From ZC4RG30 sp964417875 (lineage in GTDB: Bacteria > Pseudomonadota > Gammaproteobacteria > Steroidobacterales > Steroidobacteraceae): 64,000 nt of DNA. Position numbers and translations under genes: made by a program. The notes below the pieces were generated by a model, which worked only from the letters and a program-made list of their open reading frames with translations, made no database searches and was not told where the DNA came from. This document shows positions 7,794 to 15,426 of the stretch, piece after piece (position 1 is the first letter of the stretch; every line of letters starts with the position of its first letter). The stretch covers positions 97,963 through 161,962 of the forward strand of contig CAYQJU010000001.1 in assembly GCA_964417875.1 (NCBI GenBank), read 5' to 3'.

Positions 7794-9803
7794 ATGTTCC
7801 GCTCCTGTCCCCGCGCCCTGGCACTGGCTGCCTGTACCCTTGCCGCGCCCGCTTTCCCGCAGTCCGCGACCGACTTCACACTGACCGAACTGGGCACCGT
7901 CGAAGTCATCGGCCAGCGCACGCCAGTGGCGCTGCCGGTGACCGTGGACCGTGTGACCTCCGATTCGATATCCGCGCAGCATCGCGATGACCTCTCGCAG
8001 GCACTGGAACTGGTGCCCGGCGTGGCGACGCAGAACGTCGGCCAGCGGCGCGAGCGGCTGGTGACCCTGCGCGGCTTCAACAGCCGCCAGGTGCCGCTGT
8101 TCATCGATGGCGTGCCGGTCTACGTGCCCTATGACGGCAACGTCGACCTGGCGCGCTTCGGTGTGGACTATGTCTCCGAGATCCGCGTCAGCAAGGGGCT
8201 GGCGTCGCTGCTGTACGGGCCGAACATCATGGGCGGTGCCATCAATGTGGTGAGCCGCCGTCCGGTGGAACCGCTGGCCGTGTCGGCACGCATCTCCACG
8301 GAAGCCGACGACAAGCTGCGCGCCAACCTGGTGCGCGCGGCGCTGAACGTGTCGGCGGCCGGCGAGCGCTGGTATGGCGCATTCAGCGTCTCCGGCAGCG
8401 AAGCCGACAGCTACCGCCTTCCCGCTTCCTTCGATCCGGTGCCGGGCCGCGAGGACGGCGGCCTGCGTGACAACGCCGGGACGCGCGATCGCCTGTACAT
8501 GGCGCGGGTGGGCTTCACGCCGGATGATGCCAACGAGTTCAACCTCACCTGGTATCGCCAGGAAGGCCGCAAGGAAGATCCACCCTACACCGGCTCTTCC
8601 GGTCCCGCGCGCTTCTGGGTGTGGCCCTGGTGGGACAAGGAAAGCATCAGCCTCACCTCGCGCCATGCCATCGCCGCGCGCGGCACGCTGCGCCTGCGCG
8701 CCTTCCACGACACCTTCGAGAACTCGCTGGATGCGTACACCAACCTTGCGCACACCACGCAGATGTTCCTCGGCAGCGCCTATGACGATTACTCGCGCGG
8801 TGCCGGCGCCGACTTCGAGTGGCGCTGGAGCGATGCCGCGGTCACGCGCGTCTCGGCCCATTTGAAGAAGGACGTGCACCGCGAGAGCACGCGCCAGCCG
8901 GCCGAGCCGGTGGAACAGCTGGTGGCCTCGACCTGGGACATCGCCATCGAGCAGGAATGGCGCCTGACACCGGGGCTGTCGCTGACGCCCAGCTACCAGT
9001 ACGTGGCGCAGCCGGGCCGCACCGCGTGGCTGTGGAGCGGCGATGGCTATGTGCCCAACCAGGTGAATGATTCCAGCACCAGCAATGGCCAGCTGGTGGC
9101 GGTGTGGCAGGCCAGCGAGGCCGGCACCGTGTTCGGCGGCGTGAGCCGCAAGACCCGCTTCCCCGCATTGAAGGACCGCTTCTCCGGCGGCATGGGCAGC
9201 GCGCTGCCGAATCCGGACCTCGATGCCGAATATGCCAACCACTTCGAGCTCGGCTATGAGCACCGCGGCGCCGGCTGGAGCGGCAAGCTGTCGCTGTACC
9301 AGGCGAACATCCGCGATGCCATCGAAAGCGTGACGCTGCCGGGCAGCGCCTGCGATGCGCCGAACCCGAACTGCTCGCAGCTGCAGAACATCGGCCGCCA
9401 GCGCAACCGCGGTGTCGAACTCTCGGGCAGCTGGCAGGCCATGGAGTCGCTGCGCCTGGATGCACAGGTGAACCTGCTCGACCGCGACAACCTCGGCAAT
9501 CCGGCCATCCTGCCCACCGATACTCCGGAATGGCGCCATCGCGTCGCCGCGAGCTGGCAGCCGCAACAGCAGTGGCGTGTCACATTCGATGCTCAGCGCG
9601 AGTCGAAGCGCTACACCACCACCAATGGCGGTCGCGTGGCCGATGGCTTCACGCTGCTGAATGCCTTCGCGCGCTATGCACCCGATGCGCACTGGGGCGT
9701 GGAACTGGGCGTGCGCAATCTCACCGACGAGCTGTACGCCTACCAGGAAGGCTTCTGGGAGGCCGGCCGCAGCTGGCTGCTGCAGCTGGACTGGCGCTAC
9801 TGA
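7794..9803 (+). CDS. TonB-dependent outer-membrane receptor, putative molybdenum-regulated
   Basis: Signal peptide, then a TonB-box-like TVEVIGQR, then a plug domain (DLSQALELVPGV, LVTLRGFNSRQVPLFIDGVPVYVP, VSEIRVSKGLASLLYGPNIMGGAINVVSRRP) and a beta-barrel ending in an aromatic residue (LLQLDWRY). The 669 residues are in the range of metal-chelate receptors. Such proteins import scarce metal complexes across the outer membrane using TonB energy. The two ModE-like operators before it and the modA and ModE-like genes just downstream suggest molybdate or a molybdenum chelate as cargo; this is inference, since the barrel alone would be annotated as a generic siderophore receptor. Confidence 0.9.
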   Translation: MFRSCPRALALAACTLAAPAFPQSATDFTLTELGTVEVIGQRTPVALPVTVDRVTSDSISAQHRDDLSQALELVPGVATQNVGQRRERLVTLRGFNSRQVPLFIDGVPVYVPYDGNVDLARFGVDYVSEIRVSKGLASLLYGPNIMGGAINVVSRRPVEPLAVSARISTEADDKLRANLVRAALNVSAAGERWYGAFSVSGSEADSYRLPASFDPVPGREDGGLRDNAGTRDRLYMARVGFTPDDANEFNLTWYRQEGRKEDPPYTGSSGPARFWVWPWWDKESISLTSRHAIAARGTLRLRAFHDTFENSLDAYTNLAHTTQMFLGSAYDDYSRGAGADFEWRWSDAAVTRVSAHLKKDVHRESTRQPAEPVEQLVASTWDIAIEQEWRLTPGLSLTPSYQYVAQPGRTAWLWSGDGYVPNQVNDSSTSNGQLVAVWQASEAGTVFGGVSRKTRFPALKDRFSGGMGSALPNPDLDAEYANHFELGYEHRGAGWSGKLSLYQANIRDAIESVTLPGSACDAPNPNCSQLQNIGRQRNRGVELSGSWQAMESLRLDAQVNLLDRDNLGNPAILPTDTPEWRHRVAASWQPQQQWRVTFDAQRESKRYTTTNGGRVADGFTLLNAFARYAPDAHWGVELGVRNLTDELYAYQEGFWEAGRSWLLQLDWRY

Positions 9804-9873
9804 CGCTCCGGTTGCGCGCTCGCGGCTGTAGTCCCTCACTGACGGACAGCGCAATGCACGCGGCGTAAAGTCA

Positions 9874-9890
9874 TTCGATCCGAGATCGAA
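9874..9890 (+). promoter_or_regulatory. Perfect palindrome abutting a ribosome site
   Basis: TTCGATC (9874-9880) and GATCGAA (9884-9890) are perfect inverted arms around CGA. The right arm runs straight into the AAGGAG ribosome site (9889-9894) of the 82-residue ORF. It could be an operator or an RNA hairpin that partly hides the ribosome site. Confidence 0.4.
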
Positions 9891-9900
9891 GGAGCGTCGC

Positions 9901-10149
9901 ATGAGCGAGTCACGCAAACGGCCCGACGCAGGGTCGCCCGACACGGCGGTGCGGGATTACTCCCGGGAATTTCCGGTCACGCCGGAAGAGAGGCGGGAGG
10001 CGCGCATCATCGGCGGCAAGGTGGTGGCCGAGAAGGCGGCCGCGAAGAAGCCGGATCCGGGCGAAACCGCAGCGCCCTACGACGGCACGCGCTTCCACGG
10101 CACCGAAGACACCTCGCGCTTCAGCACGCCGCCGCCGAAGAATCCTTGA
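9901..10149 (+). CDS. Small hydrophilic hypothetical protein, 82 aa
   Basis: It has a strong ribosome site (AAGGAG, six bases before ATG) and the compact, charged composition of a real small protein: VRDYSREFPVTPEERREARIIGGK, then a Lys/Ala-rich stretch, then DGTRFHGTEDTSRFSTPPPKNP. No signal peptide, membrane helix or recognised domain. Probably cytoplasmic and largely disordered. It converges with the unknown gene of the modA operon (stops four bases apart). Function not recognised. Confidence 0.6.
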   Translation: MSESRKRPDAGSPDTAVRDYSREFPVTPEERREARIIGGKVVAEKAAAKKPDPGETAAPYDGTRFHGTEDTSRFSTPPPKNP

Positions 10150-10152
10150 GGA

Positions 10153-10677
10153 CTACCAGGTTTCGCGCGGTGCGGCGGTTACTGACAGGCGCAGCGACGG
10201 GCGATCCACATCGATGAACTGCAGCACCAGGTCAGCACCGGAGGGCACATCGAAGGTGACGATCTTGGTGGGACCTGCGCATTCCCGGTCGCTGCGGAAA
10301 TCATTGGTCGGCAGCGGCTGTCCGGCATACACCGCATCCACCCAGCTGCGCGCATCCACCGCCACGCGGTAGCGGCCGCCTTCGGCGATGTGGATACGCA
10401 GCATGCCGCCGGTCAGCGCCGGATCCGGCTTGCGTTCGGGCGTGGCCACATAGCGCACCTGCTGTTGCGGCCTGAGCTTCACTTCGTACAGGCCCCCGGC
10501 CTGCACCTCGCGGGCACTGGCCGCATCCGCAGCGGCTTCGACCGTGCGCGGGGATGACTGGAACAGTTCCCGCTCGGCGCTGACATCCATCTGGAAGCGC
10601 GCGCATGTGGCAGGTTCGGCGGCCAGGGTCGGCGCAGACAGCAGGGCGGTGAACAACAGGGCGGCGGGTCTGATCAT
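10153..10677 (-). CDS. Unknown periplasmic protein coupled to modA
   Basis: A 174-residue protein with a clear signal peptide (MIRPAALLFTALLSAPTLAA, then EPATC). The mature part is rich in beta strands (GLYEVKLRPQQQVRYVATPE, GMLRIHIAEGGRYRVAVDARSWVD, FDVPSGADLVLQFIDVDRPSLRLSV), resembling a small beta-sandwich of the kind that binds ligands or partners outside the membrane. The start ATG overlaps the modA stop (ATGA), so it is translated from the modA message. I do not recognise the family. Its position, and the absence of modB/modC, suggest a periplasmic role in molybdenum handling. Confidence 0.8.
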   Translation of the reverse strand: MIRPAALLFTALLSAPTLAAEPATCARFQMDVSAERELFQSSPRTVEAAADAASAREVQAGGLYEVKLRPQQQVRYVATPERKPDPALTGGMLRIHIAEGGRYRVAVDARSWVDAVYAGQPLPTNDFRSDRECAGPTKIVTFDVPSGADLVLQFIDVDRPSLRLSVTAAPRETW

Positions 10678-11441
10678 GGTGTCGTGAATCCGTGTTGCAC
10701 GAAGATCGCGCGGGCCTCGGGGCCGCGCAGGAATCGCGCGAAACGTGCGGCTTCCTGGCTGGCACGCGCAGTGACCGCGGCGGGATAGGTGATCGGCGGA
10801 TGGCTGCCGGCGGGAAAGCGCCCCACCTCGCGCACCGCGTCGACGCCGCGGATGTCGGTGGCATACACCACGCCCAGTGCGGCCTCGCCGCGCATCACGA
10901 AGTTCAGTGCCGCGCGCACGCTGTCGGCACCCACCACGCGCGCGGCGATGCGGTCCCACACGCCGAGGTGCTGCAAGGCGGCCTTTGCATACCGGCCTGC
11001 CGGCACGGTGTCCGTGTCGCCGGTGGCGAGACGACCCTTCGCACCCAGCGCCGCGTCGATGCGGAAGCCGGGCTCCACCGAAAGCCGGATGCGGCTGTCC
11101 GACGGTGCGATCAGCACCAGTGCATTGGCGGCCACGTCGGCGCGGCTGCCGGCCCGGATCAGGCTGCGCTGCGCCAGGTAATCCATCCATTGCTGGTCGG
11201 CCGACACGAAGACATCGGCCGGCGCGCCTGCCTCGATCTGCCGCGCCAGGATGGCGCTGCCGGCAAACGAGAATCGCACCGCGGACCCGCCCTGGCCGGT
11301 CCAGGCATCGCCGATCTGCTGCATCACATCGGTGAGGGAGGCGGCGGCGAACACGGTGAGCGTGCTTTCCGCTGCCGGCGCGGCCATTGCGCAGGCCGCC
11401 AGGATCAGGCCGGAGAGCAAGCGGGAGACGAGGCGTCGCAT
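10674..11441 (-). CDS. modA: Molybdate-binding periplasmic protein ModA
   Basis: Solute-binding protein of molybdate/tungstate ABC import. After a signal peptide (MRRLVSRLLSGLILAACAMA) come the family signatures TVFAAASLTDVMQQIG, FSFAGSAILARQIEAGAPADVFVSAD, and GEAALGVVYATDI near the C-terminus. The ATG at 11441 begins the signal sequence; 19 further in-frame codons upstream lack signal character and contain the promoter. No modB permease or modC ATPase follows; instead the next gene is the unknown periplasmic protein, overlapping by ATGA. A ModE-like operator covers the predicted -35 element. Confidence 0.92.
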   Translation of the reverse strand: MRRLVSRLLSGLILAACAMAAPAAESTLTVFAAASLTDVMQQIGDAWTGQGGSAVRFSFAGSAILARQIEAGAPADVFVSADQQWMDYLAQRSLIRAGSRADVAANALVLIAPSDSRIRLSVEPGFRIDAALGAKGRLATGDTDTVPAGRYAKAALQHLGVWDRIAARVVGADSVRAALNFVMRGEAALGVVYATDIRGVDAVREVGRFPAGSHPPITYPAAVTARASQEAARFARFLRGPEARAIFVQHGFTTP

Positions 11442-11448
11442 GGGCGCG

Positions 11449-11476
11449 ATTGTACCGGCCGGCACGCTATGCACAA
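11449..11476 (-). promoter_or_regulatory. Predicted modA promoter (near-leaderless)
   Basis: On the minus strand a TACAAT (11454-11449) follows TTGTGC (11476-11471) with a 16-base spacer. The -10 lies only seven bases before the modA ATG, so transcription would start at or next to the start codon. The -35 lies inside the ModE-like operator, which is consistent with repression when molybdenum is plentiful. Confidence 0.4.
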
Positions 11477-11488
11477 ACGGATATAGCG
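11465..11488 (-). promoter_or_regulatory. ModE-like operator upstream of modA
   Basis: The third CG-N20-CG dyad in the island: halves CGCTATGCA and GATATAGCG (plus-strand reading), the same 20-base separation as the ModE box. It begins 24 bases before the modA start and lies about 108 bases from the start of the ModE-like gene, so it could serve both divergent genes. Confidence 0.6.
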
Positions 11489-11595
11489 CTGCGACCACTC
11501 CGCGTCATGGCTGTGGCCAGCGCCGCACCCGCGGCGCCAGGGCCGCGGTGCCGCATCCCGCGCGCAGCATCACCGACAGCGGCTAGACTGGCCAC

Positions 11596-12018
11596 ATGGC
11601 CAGGCCACAGGTCCGCACCCGCATCGACTTTGCACCCGACTGTTCCATCGGTCCGGGAAAGATCGACCTGCTGGAGGGCATCGAGCAGACCGGCTCGCTG
11701 TCGGCCGCCGCACGCGCGCTGGGCATGAGCTACCGGCGCGCCTGGCTGCTGGTGCACGACACCAACTCGGCCTTCCAGCTGCCGGTGGCAGAGCTGGCGG
11801 TGGGCGGCAAGGAGGGCGGTGGCGCGCAGCTGACGGACTTCGGTCGCCGCCTGGTGGTCGATTTCCGGGAATTCGAAGCCCGCGTGCAGCAGCTTGCCGC
11901 CGAACGCTTCGGCGGCCTGCGGCCGACGGGCAGCCCGGCGCGGGGCCAGGGACTGCAGCAGCCGCTGCGGCGCGAACCGCCCGCGGCTAGAACCAGAACG
12001 ACACGAAAAACTGGATGA
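11596..12018 (+). CDS. ModE-like winged-helix regulator without molybdate-binding domain
   Basis: Residues about 15-110 match the ModE N-terminal DNA-binding domain (GKIDLLEGIEQTGSLSAAARALGMSYRRAWLLVHDTN, then GGGAQLTDFGRRLVVDF). ModE normally represses molybdate uptake genes when its C-terminal tandem TOBE/Mop domains bind molybdate. Here the protein is only 140 residues and ends in an Arg/Pro-rich tail, so the sensor part is absent. Short ModE forms exist in other bacteria. It is divergent from modA and 1.8 kb from the TonB receptor. It may be leaderless: a TAGACT lies just before the ATG. The last 32 bases overlap the convergent DUF3570 gene. Confidence 0.85.
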   Translation: MARPQVRTRIDFAPDCSIGPGKIDLLEGIEQTGSLSAAARALGMSYRRAWLLVHDTNSAFQLPVAELAVGGKEGGGAQLTDFGRRLVVDFREFEARVQQLAAERFGGLRPTGSPARGQGLQQPLRREPPAARTRTTRKTG

Positions 12019-13225
12019 TATTCGCGTCCAGCGCGTAAAGCGGCTCGCTGCCCGGCGGTGCCGTGCCCGGCGAAATGCCGCGCAGGTCACGGAACTGCTC
12101 ATAGTCGATCATCATGCGGCTGACATGCATGTTGGCCGACGCGCGCTTCACCCACGGCGCGAAGGTCACCGGGAATTCATAGGCCGCGCCAAAGCCCAGC
12201 GTGTGGCTGAGCAGCGCCGAGGTCTCCTTGTCGCGCACCATGAAGTTCTGCGCATCTTCATACGGGAACAGGTCGCTGAAGAAATCGGTGCTGTTCTGGC
12301 TGTAGAAGCGGTAGGAGCCGGTCAGTGTCCAGCGGCTGCCGGCCAGCGGATGCGTATATTCCAGCCCCGCGGTGTGCGCGCGCAGCCCCCAGGTGTCGCC
12401 GTAGTAGCGATAGTGCGCCTCGGCAGCGGCGCGCCATGGCAGATAGTGCTTCAGCCGCAGCGAGCCGGCATTGCTGGTGCGCGTGCTGGGAAAGACCTCA
12501 GGCGCCAGCACCCAGGTGTCGCTGATGGTGCGATAGCGCATCGAGCGATAGGGGTTCTGCAGGTAGCCCTGCTCGGTCACCGTCTCGAAATTGAACGCCG
12601 CCACGGCATTGCGCGTCAGCACCTGCGTCACGCCGAACCGGTAGCTGCGCCGCTCGATGTCGCGCAGGAAGTCCGGGTCAAGGATCTTCTCGTCCGAGAT
12701 CGCATCGCGCACCGTCTTGCGGATGTCGTCGCTGCCCTGTGAATAGCCGAGGCTGATCGTGGTCAGGTCGCCGAACATGTCCTGGCTGACGCCGATGGAC
12801 CAGGTGCTGGCCTCATAGTCGTTCTCCGCGGACTCCATGTAGGAGGCCGACCAGATCGACTTGCCGCGCAGGTAGTCCAGCGACAGGCTTTTCTGCGTGC
12901 GTTCCTCGCGATACTGGCTCGCGCCGGAGACCACCACGTCGACCGACGCGCTGGTGATGGCATCCACGTAATAGTTGGCCGTGGCCGAGAATGAATCCCC
13001 GAGGCTCTTGCGCACCAGCACCGACGGACCTTCGACCGTGAGTCCGCCGCCGGAATAGCGGTGATACAGGATGTCGGCGCGATCCTCGGGCAGCACTGCG
13101 GCCTGAGCCGACAGCGCACCCAGCACGAGCAGCAGCAGGCAGGCGGCGATGCGCATGCAGATGCCGGCACTGCCGCGCGCGCCGGCCGTCGCCGCCTTCG
13201 ACCCGGACTGGTCCTGGCGCTCCAT
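11987..13225 (-). CDS. DUF3570 outer-membrane barrel protein
   Basis: After a signal sequence (MRIAACLLLLVLGALSAQA, preceded by about 23 extra residues) the protein is a long run of amphipathic strands ending FFVSFWF, as in DUF3570 proteins. The conserved early segment YYVDAITSASVDVV followed by EERTQKSLS is present. The ATG at 13225 overlaps the DUF4266 stop (TGATG), suggesting coupling; a start at 13156 would begin directly at the signal peptide. DUF3570, DUF4266, thioredoxin and ApbE genes co-occur in many genomes and are thought to form an exported redox system. D88-A-I-T-S-A-S94 fits the ApbE flavinylation pattern. Confidence 0.88.
   Translation of the reverse strand: MERQDQSGSKAATAGARGSAGICMRIAACLLLLVLGALSAQAAVLPEDRADILYHRYSGGGLTVEGPSVLVRKSLGDSFSATANYYVDAITSASVDVVVSGASQYREERTQKSLSLDYLRGKSIWSASYMESAENDYEASTWSIGVSQDMFGDLTTISLGYSQGSDDIRKTVRDAISDEKILDPDFLRDIERRSYRFGVTQVLTRNAVAAFNFETVTEQGYLQNPYRSMRYRTISDTWVLAPEVFPSTRTSNAGSLRLKHYLPWRAAAEAHYRYYGDTWGLRAHTAGLEYTHPLAGSRWTLTGSYRFYSQNSTDFFSDLFPYEDAQNFMVRDKETSALLSHTLGFGAAYEFPVTFAPWVKRASANMHVSRMMIDYEQFRDLRGISPGTAPPGSEPLYALDANIIQFFVSFWF
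12944..12964 (-). other. Candidate ApbE flavinylation motif in DUF3570
   Basis: Codons for D-A-I-T-S-A-S match the ApbE target pattern D-x-x-[ST]-[GS]-A-[ST], in which FMN is linked to the last residue (here Ser94). A second near-match, VVVSGAS, follows nine residues later. It lies in the part of DUF3570 that I recall as most conserved. Confidence 0.4.
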
Positions 13226-13464
13226 CAATTGCAGCCGCAGCCGCCACCGGCGCCGCCGGTGGCGCCGCGCGCACCCTCGCGCACCTCGAACACATGGTCC
13301 ATGTAAGAGGAACTCACCGGATCTGCATCGAAGGCCATGATGGGATCGGCCAGGCGCTCGCGTTCATAGGGCTTCACCCAGGGCTCGATGCTGCCGCAGG
13401 CCGATGCGCCGCACAGCGCGGCGATGCCTGCCAGCCAACCTGCCACCCTGTGCGTTCCTTTCAT
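13225..13464 (-). CDS. DUF4266 small lipoprotein
   Basis: A 79-residue protein with a lipoprotein signal (AALCGASACGS). The mature part carries the DUF4266 hallmark VKPYERERLADPIMAFD and a glycine-rich tail ending GGGCGCN. The conserved terminal cysteine pair suggests metal or disulfide chemistry. It starts two bases after the thioredoxin stop and its own stop overlaps the DUF3570 ATG, so the three genes form one unit. DUF4266 and DUF3570 are regular partners; the biochemical role is unknown. Confidence 0.9.
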   Translation of the reverse strand: MKGTHRVAGWLAGIAALCGASACGSIEPWVKPYERERLADPIMAFDADPVSSSYMDHVFEVREGARGATGGAGGGCGCN

Positions 13465-13466
13465 GA

Positions 13467-13964
13467 TTACTCGCGGATCAGTGCCCGGATCTGGTCCAGG
13501 TAGGCATTCTCGTCGCCGGGCTTGTAGCCCCTGTGCACCCAGCGCAGGTTGCCCTTGCGATCGACGATGGCCGTCGAGGGCATGCCTGCGACCTTGTAGA
13601 GCTTACTGACCTCGCTGTCGGTGTCGAACAGTATCGGAAAGGTGACAGGTGTCTTCTCGAGGAACCCTGCGGCCAGTGTGGAGTCCGGCTCGACATTCAC
13701 CCCCAGCAGCGTGAAGCCCATGGGCTTGTACTTCGCATACAGCTTGTCGAGCAGCGGCATTTCCTGCCGGCACGGGCCGCACCAGGTGGCCCAGAAGTTG
13801 ATCATCACCACCTGGCCCTTCAGGTCCTCGAGGGCCACGGGCTTGCCATCCATGCCCTGCAGCTGGAAGGCCGGGGCCGGTCCTTGTGGTGCCACGGCCA
13901 GTGCCGGCAGCGACACCAGCGTCGCCAGCAGCAGCGTACGCATCGATCGAAGGGTTCGGTTCAT
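13467..13964 (-). CDS. TlpA/ResA-like periplasmic thioredoxin
   Basis: The signal peptide (MNRTLRSMRTLLLATLVSLPALA) is followed by a redoxin fold with the active site WCGPC (Cys62, Cys65) and the cis-Pro loop GMPSTAIVDRKG. TlpA/ResA proteins reduce disulfides outside the cytoplasm, for example to prepare CXXCH apocytochromes for haem attachment. Start 13964 was chosen because GGGAGG lies eight bases upstream and the signal peptide begins there. Gene order (barrel, thioredoxin, DUF4266, DUF3570) suggests it keeps thiols of the lipoprotein or the nearby cytochromes reduced. Confidence 0.93.
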   Translation of the reverse strand: MNRTLRSMRTLLLATLVSLPALAVAPQGPAPAFQLQGMDGKPVALEDLKGQVVMINFWATWCGPCRQEMPLLDKLYAKYKPMGFTLLGVNVEPDSTLAAGFLEKTPVTFPILFDTDSEVSKLYKVAGMPSTAIVDRKGNLRWVHRGYKPGDENAYLDQIRALIRE

Positions 13965-13987
13965 GTCGAAGGCCTCCCGCAGCAAGG

Positions 13988-14683
13988 TCAGAAGAACACG
14001 GTCACGCCGAGGTGCGCGCCGATGTTGTTGGTGAGCTTGTCGCGGCCCAGCAGGTCCGACTGGAAGATGCGATCCTGCACATCGATGTGGATCGCCAGCC
14101 AGTCGGTCGGCAGGAGCCGGTAGCCGGCGCCGAAGTTCACCGTGAAGCGCTGATCGCCCGCGAACTTCGTGCTGCCGATGCCGCCCAACAGGTACAGCGA
14201 GCTGTTCATGGCGAGGCTGCGACCGATGTACACCTCGCCAGGGAACAGGTTGTACCCGAGCGACAGGCCGTAGTACGTGAAGCGCCTCTCGGAAGGCGAA
14301 AGCAGCTGCACATTGCCACCCAGCGTCTCGTAGCTGGTGCGGCCGGCCTTCGAGCGGCCAAAGGCCGCCTGGAAGAAGATGTCTTCTGTCACATGATAGG
14401 CCGCCGTGAGACCCTGCACCGGGTTGGTGCCGAAGTCCTCGATCGACAGCGCGCCATAGAACGCGCCGACCTCGACGTTCTCCGCATCGATGCGCGCCAC
14501 CCTGACCTCGCGCCGCTCCACTTCAGGCTCGATCACGCGCGGCGGGATGCTGGTGGGTTCCTCGTCCGAGGACAGCACGATCTCTTCCTGCGCGGCAACA
14601 TCACCGCCGCCGGGCAGCAGCCAGGCACAGCCCGGAAGCAGCGCCACCGCGCCTAGAAGAAGAACGCGAAAGACAGTTTCCAT
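13988..14683 (-). CDS. Outer-membrane beta-barrel lipoprotein (myxobacterial OMP type)
   Basis: 231 residues: METVFRVLLLGAVALLPGCAW is a lipoprotein-like signal (Cys19), then an acidic/Pro linker (SSDEEPTSIPPRVIEPEVE), then a compact barrel (VEVGAFYGALSIEDFGTNPVQGLTAAYHVTEDIFFQAAFGRS, ending NNIGAHLGVTVFF). This fits the small outer membrane beta-barrel family first described in myxobacteria. GAGGA precedes ATG 14683. It overlaps the upstream SH3-barrel gene by 31 bases. Both barrels probably assemble with the other surface proteins of the cluster. Confidence 0.78.
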   Translation of the reverse strand: METVFRVLLLGAVALLPGCAWLLPGGGDVAAQEEIVLSSDEEPTSIPPRVIEPEVERREVRVARIDAENVEVGAFYGALSIEDFGTNPVQGLTAAYHVTEDIFFQAAFGRSKAGRTSYETLGGNVQLLSPSERRFTYYGLSLGYNLFPGEVYIGRSLAMNSSLYLLGGIGSTKFAGDQRFTVNFGAGYRLLPTDWLAIHIDVQDRIFQSDLLGRDKLTNNIGAHLGVTVFF

Positions 14684-15426
14684 TCCTCGATCTCCTCATT
14701 TTCGTTGCGGCTGGTGAACACCATGTGATGGCGGTATTCAGCACGCACGAAGAATCGCCGGGTCAGATAGAAACGCAGGCCGGCGCCGGCATAGGCGGTC
14801 TGGTCGGTGCGGTCCTCGGGAAGCACCAGCGTCGATTTGGGCTCGATGCGGATGGCGCCGCCGCCCAGCGTCAGCAGCGGCGAAAGCCGCCAGTCCGGGC
14901 GATACACATGCGCCAGTCCCACCTCCACGGCATAGCCGTTGGAGGCATCGCCGAGGAACTGCGAGCCGGTGAGCTCCAGCTGCAGCTGCTCGTTGAGCGA
15001 CAGTGCGAAGTGCGTGCCGATCAGCGTCGCGCCGCCATAGTCGCCCACCGAGGCGCCCATCTCGAAGCGATGCGAGGTGAAGCCCTCGCGGTTGCCCAGG
15101 TCGATGCTGAACGCGCTGCCATCGGGCAGCCGCGCCTTGAGCACCTCGCGTTCATGCGCCCAGCCTTCCAAGCCACGGCGCGTGCGCACGCGGAACCATT
15201 CGGTGCGGCGGTAGAGCACCTCGAAGCGGTCACCGCGCGGCACCACCTGCGTGATCGCATGGCCGCGGCCCGGGCCTTCCCGCAGCTCTAGATAGGGTTC
15301 GGCGACCACCAGTTCGCGCAGCTGCACCGGCCGGCCATCTTCTGCAGCCACGCCCTGGCCTGCCCCGAGCAGGGCGGCCATCAGTGCCAGTGCAATGCGA
15401 AATGCGCTAGTTGGTCGGGATGCCAT
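14653..15426 (-). CDS. SH3-domain plus outer-membrane beta-barrel protein
   Basis: Signal peptide (SAFRIALALMAALLGAGQGVAA), then a bacterial SH3-like fold (VVAEPYLELREGPGRGHAITQVVPRGDRFEVLYRRTEWFRVRTRRGLEGW compressed over about 60 residues), then a barrel ending WKLSFAFFF. SH3b domains often bind peptidoglycan, so the protein could tie an outer-membrane barrel to the cell wall. ATG 15426 is preferred to the TTG at 15459. It overlaps the end of the haem lipoprotein gene by 20 bases and the next barrel gene by 31, so one operon is certain. Confidence 0.8.
   Translation of the reverse strand: MASRPTSAFRIALALMAALLGAGQGVAAEDGRPVQLRELVVAEPYLELREGPGRGHAITQVVPRGDRFEVLYRRTEWFRVRTRRGLEGWAHEREVLKARLPDGSAFSIDLGNREGFTSHRFEMGASVGDYGGATLIGTHFALSLNEQLQLELTGSQFLGDASNGYAVEVGLAHVYRPDWRLSPLLTLGGGAIRIEPKSTLVLPEDRTDQTAYAGAGLRFYLTRRFFVRAEYRHHMVFTSRNENEEIEEWKLSFAFFF

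Noticed and set aside
7641..9944. 767-residue antisense ORF opposite the TonB receptor
   Set aside because: Spans the terminator and the receptor promoter and has no domain features; the receptor frame has a full plug and barrel.
10153..11190. 345-residue reading of the minus-strand ORF covering modA and the next gene
   Set aside because: Its first half is an out-of-frame version of modA; the real gene starts at 10677 with a signal peptide.
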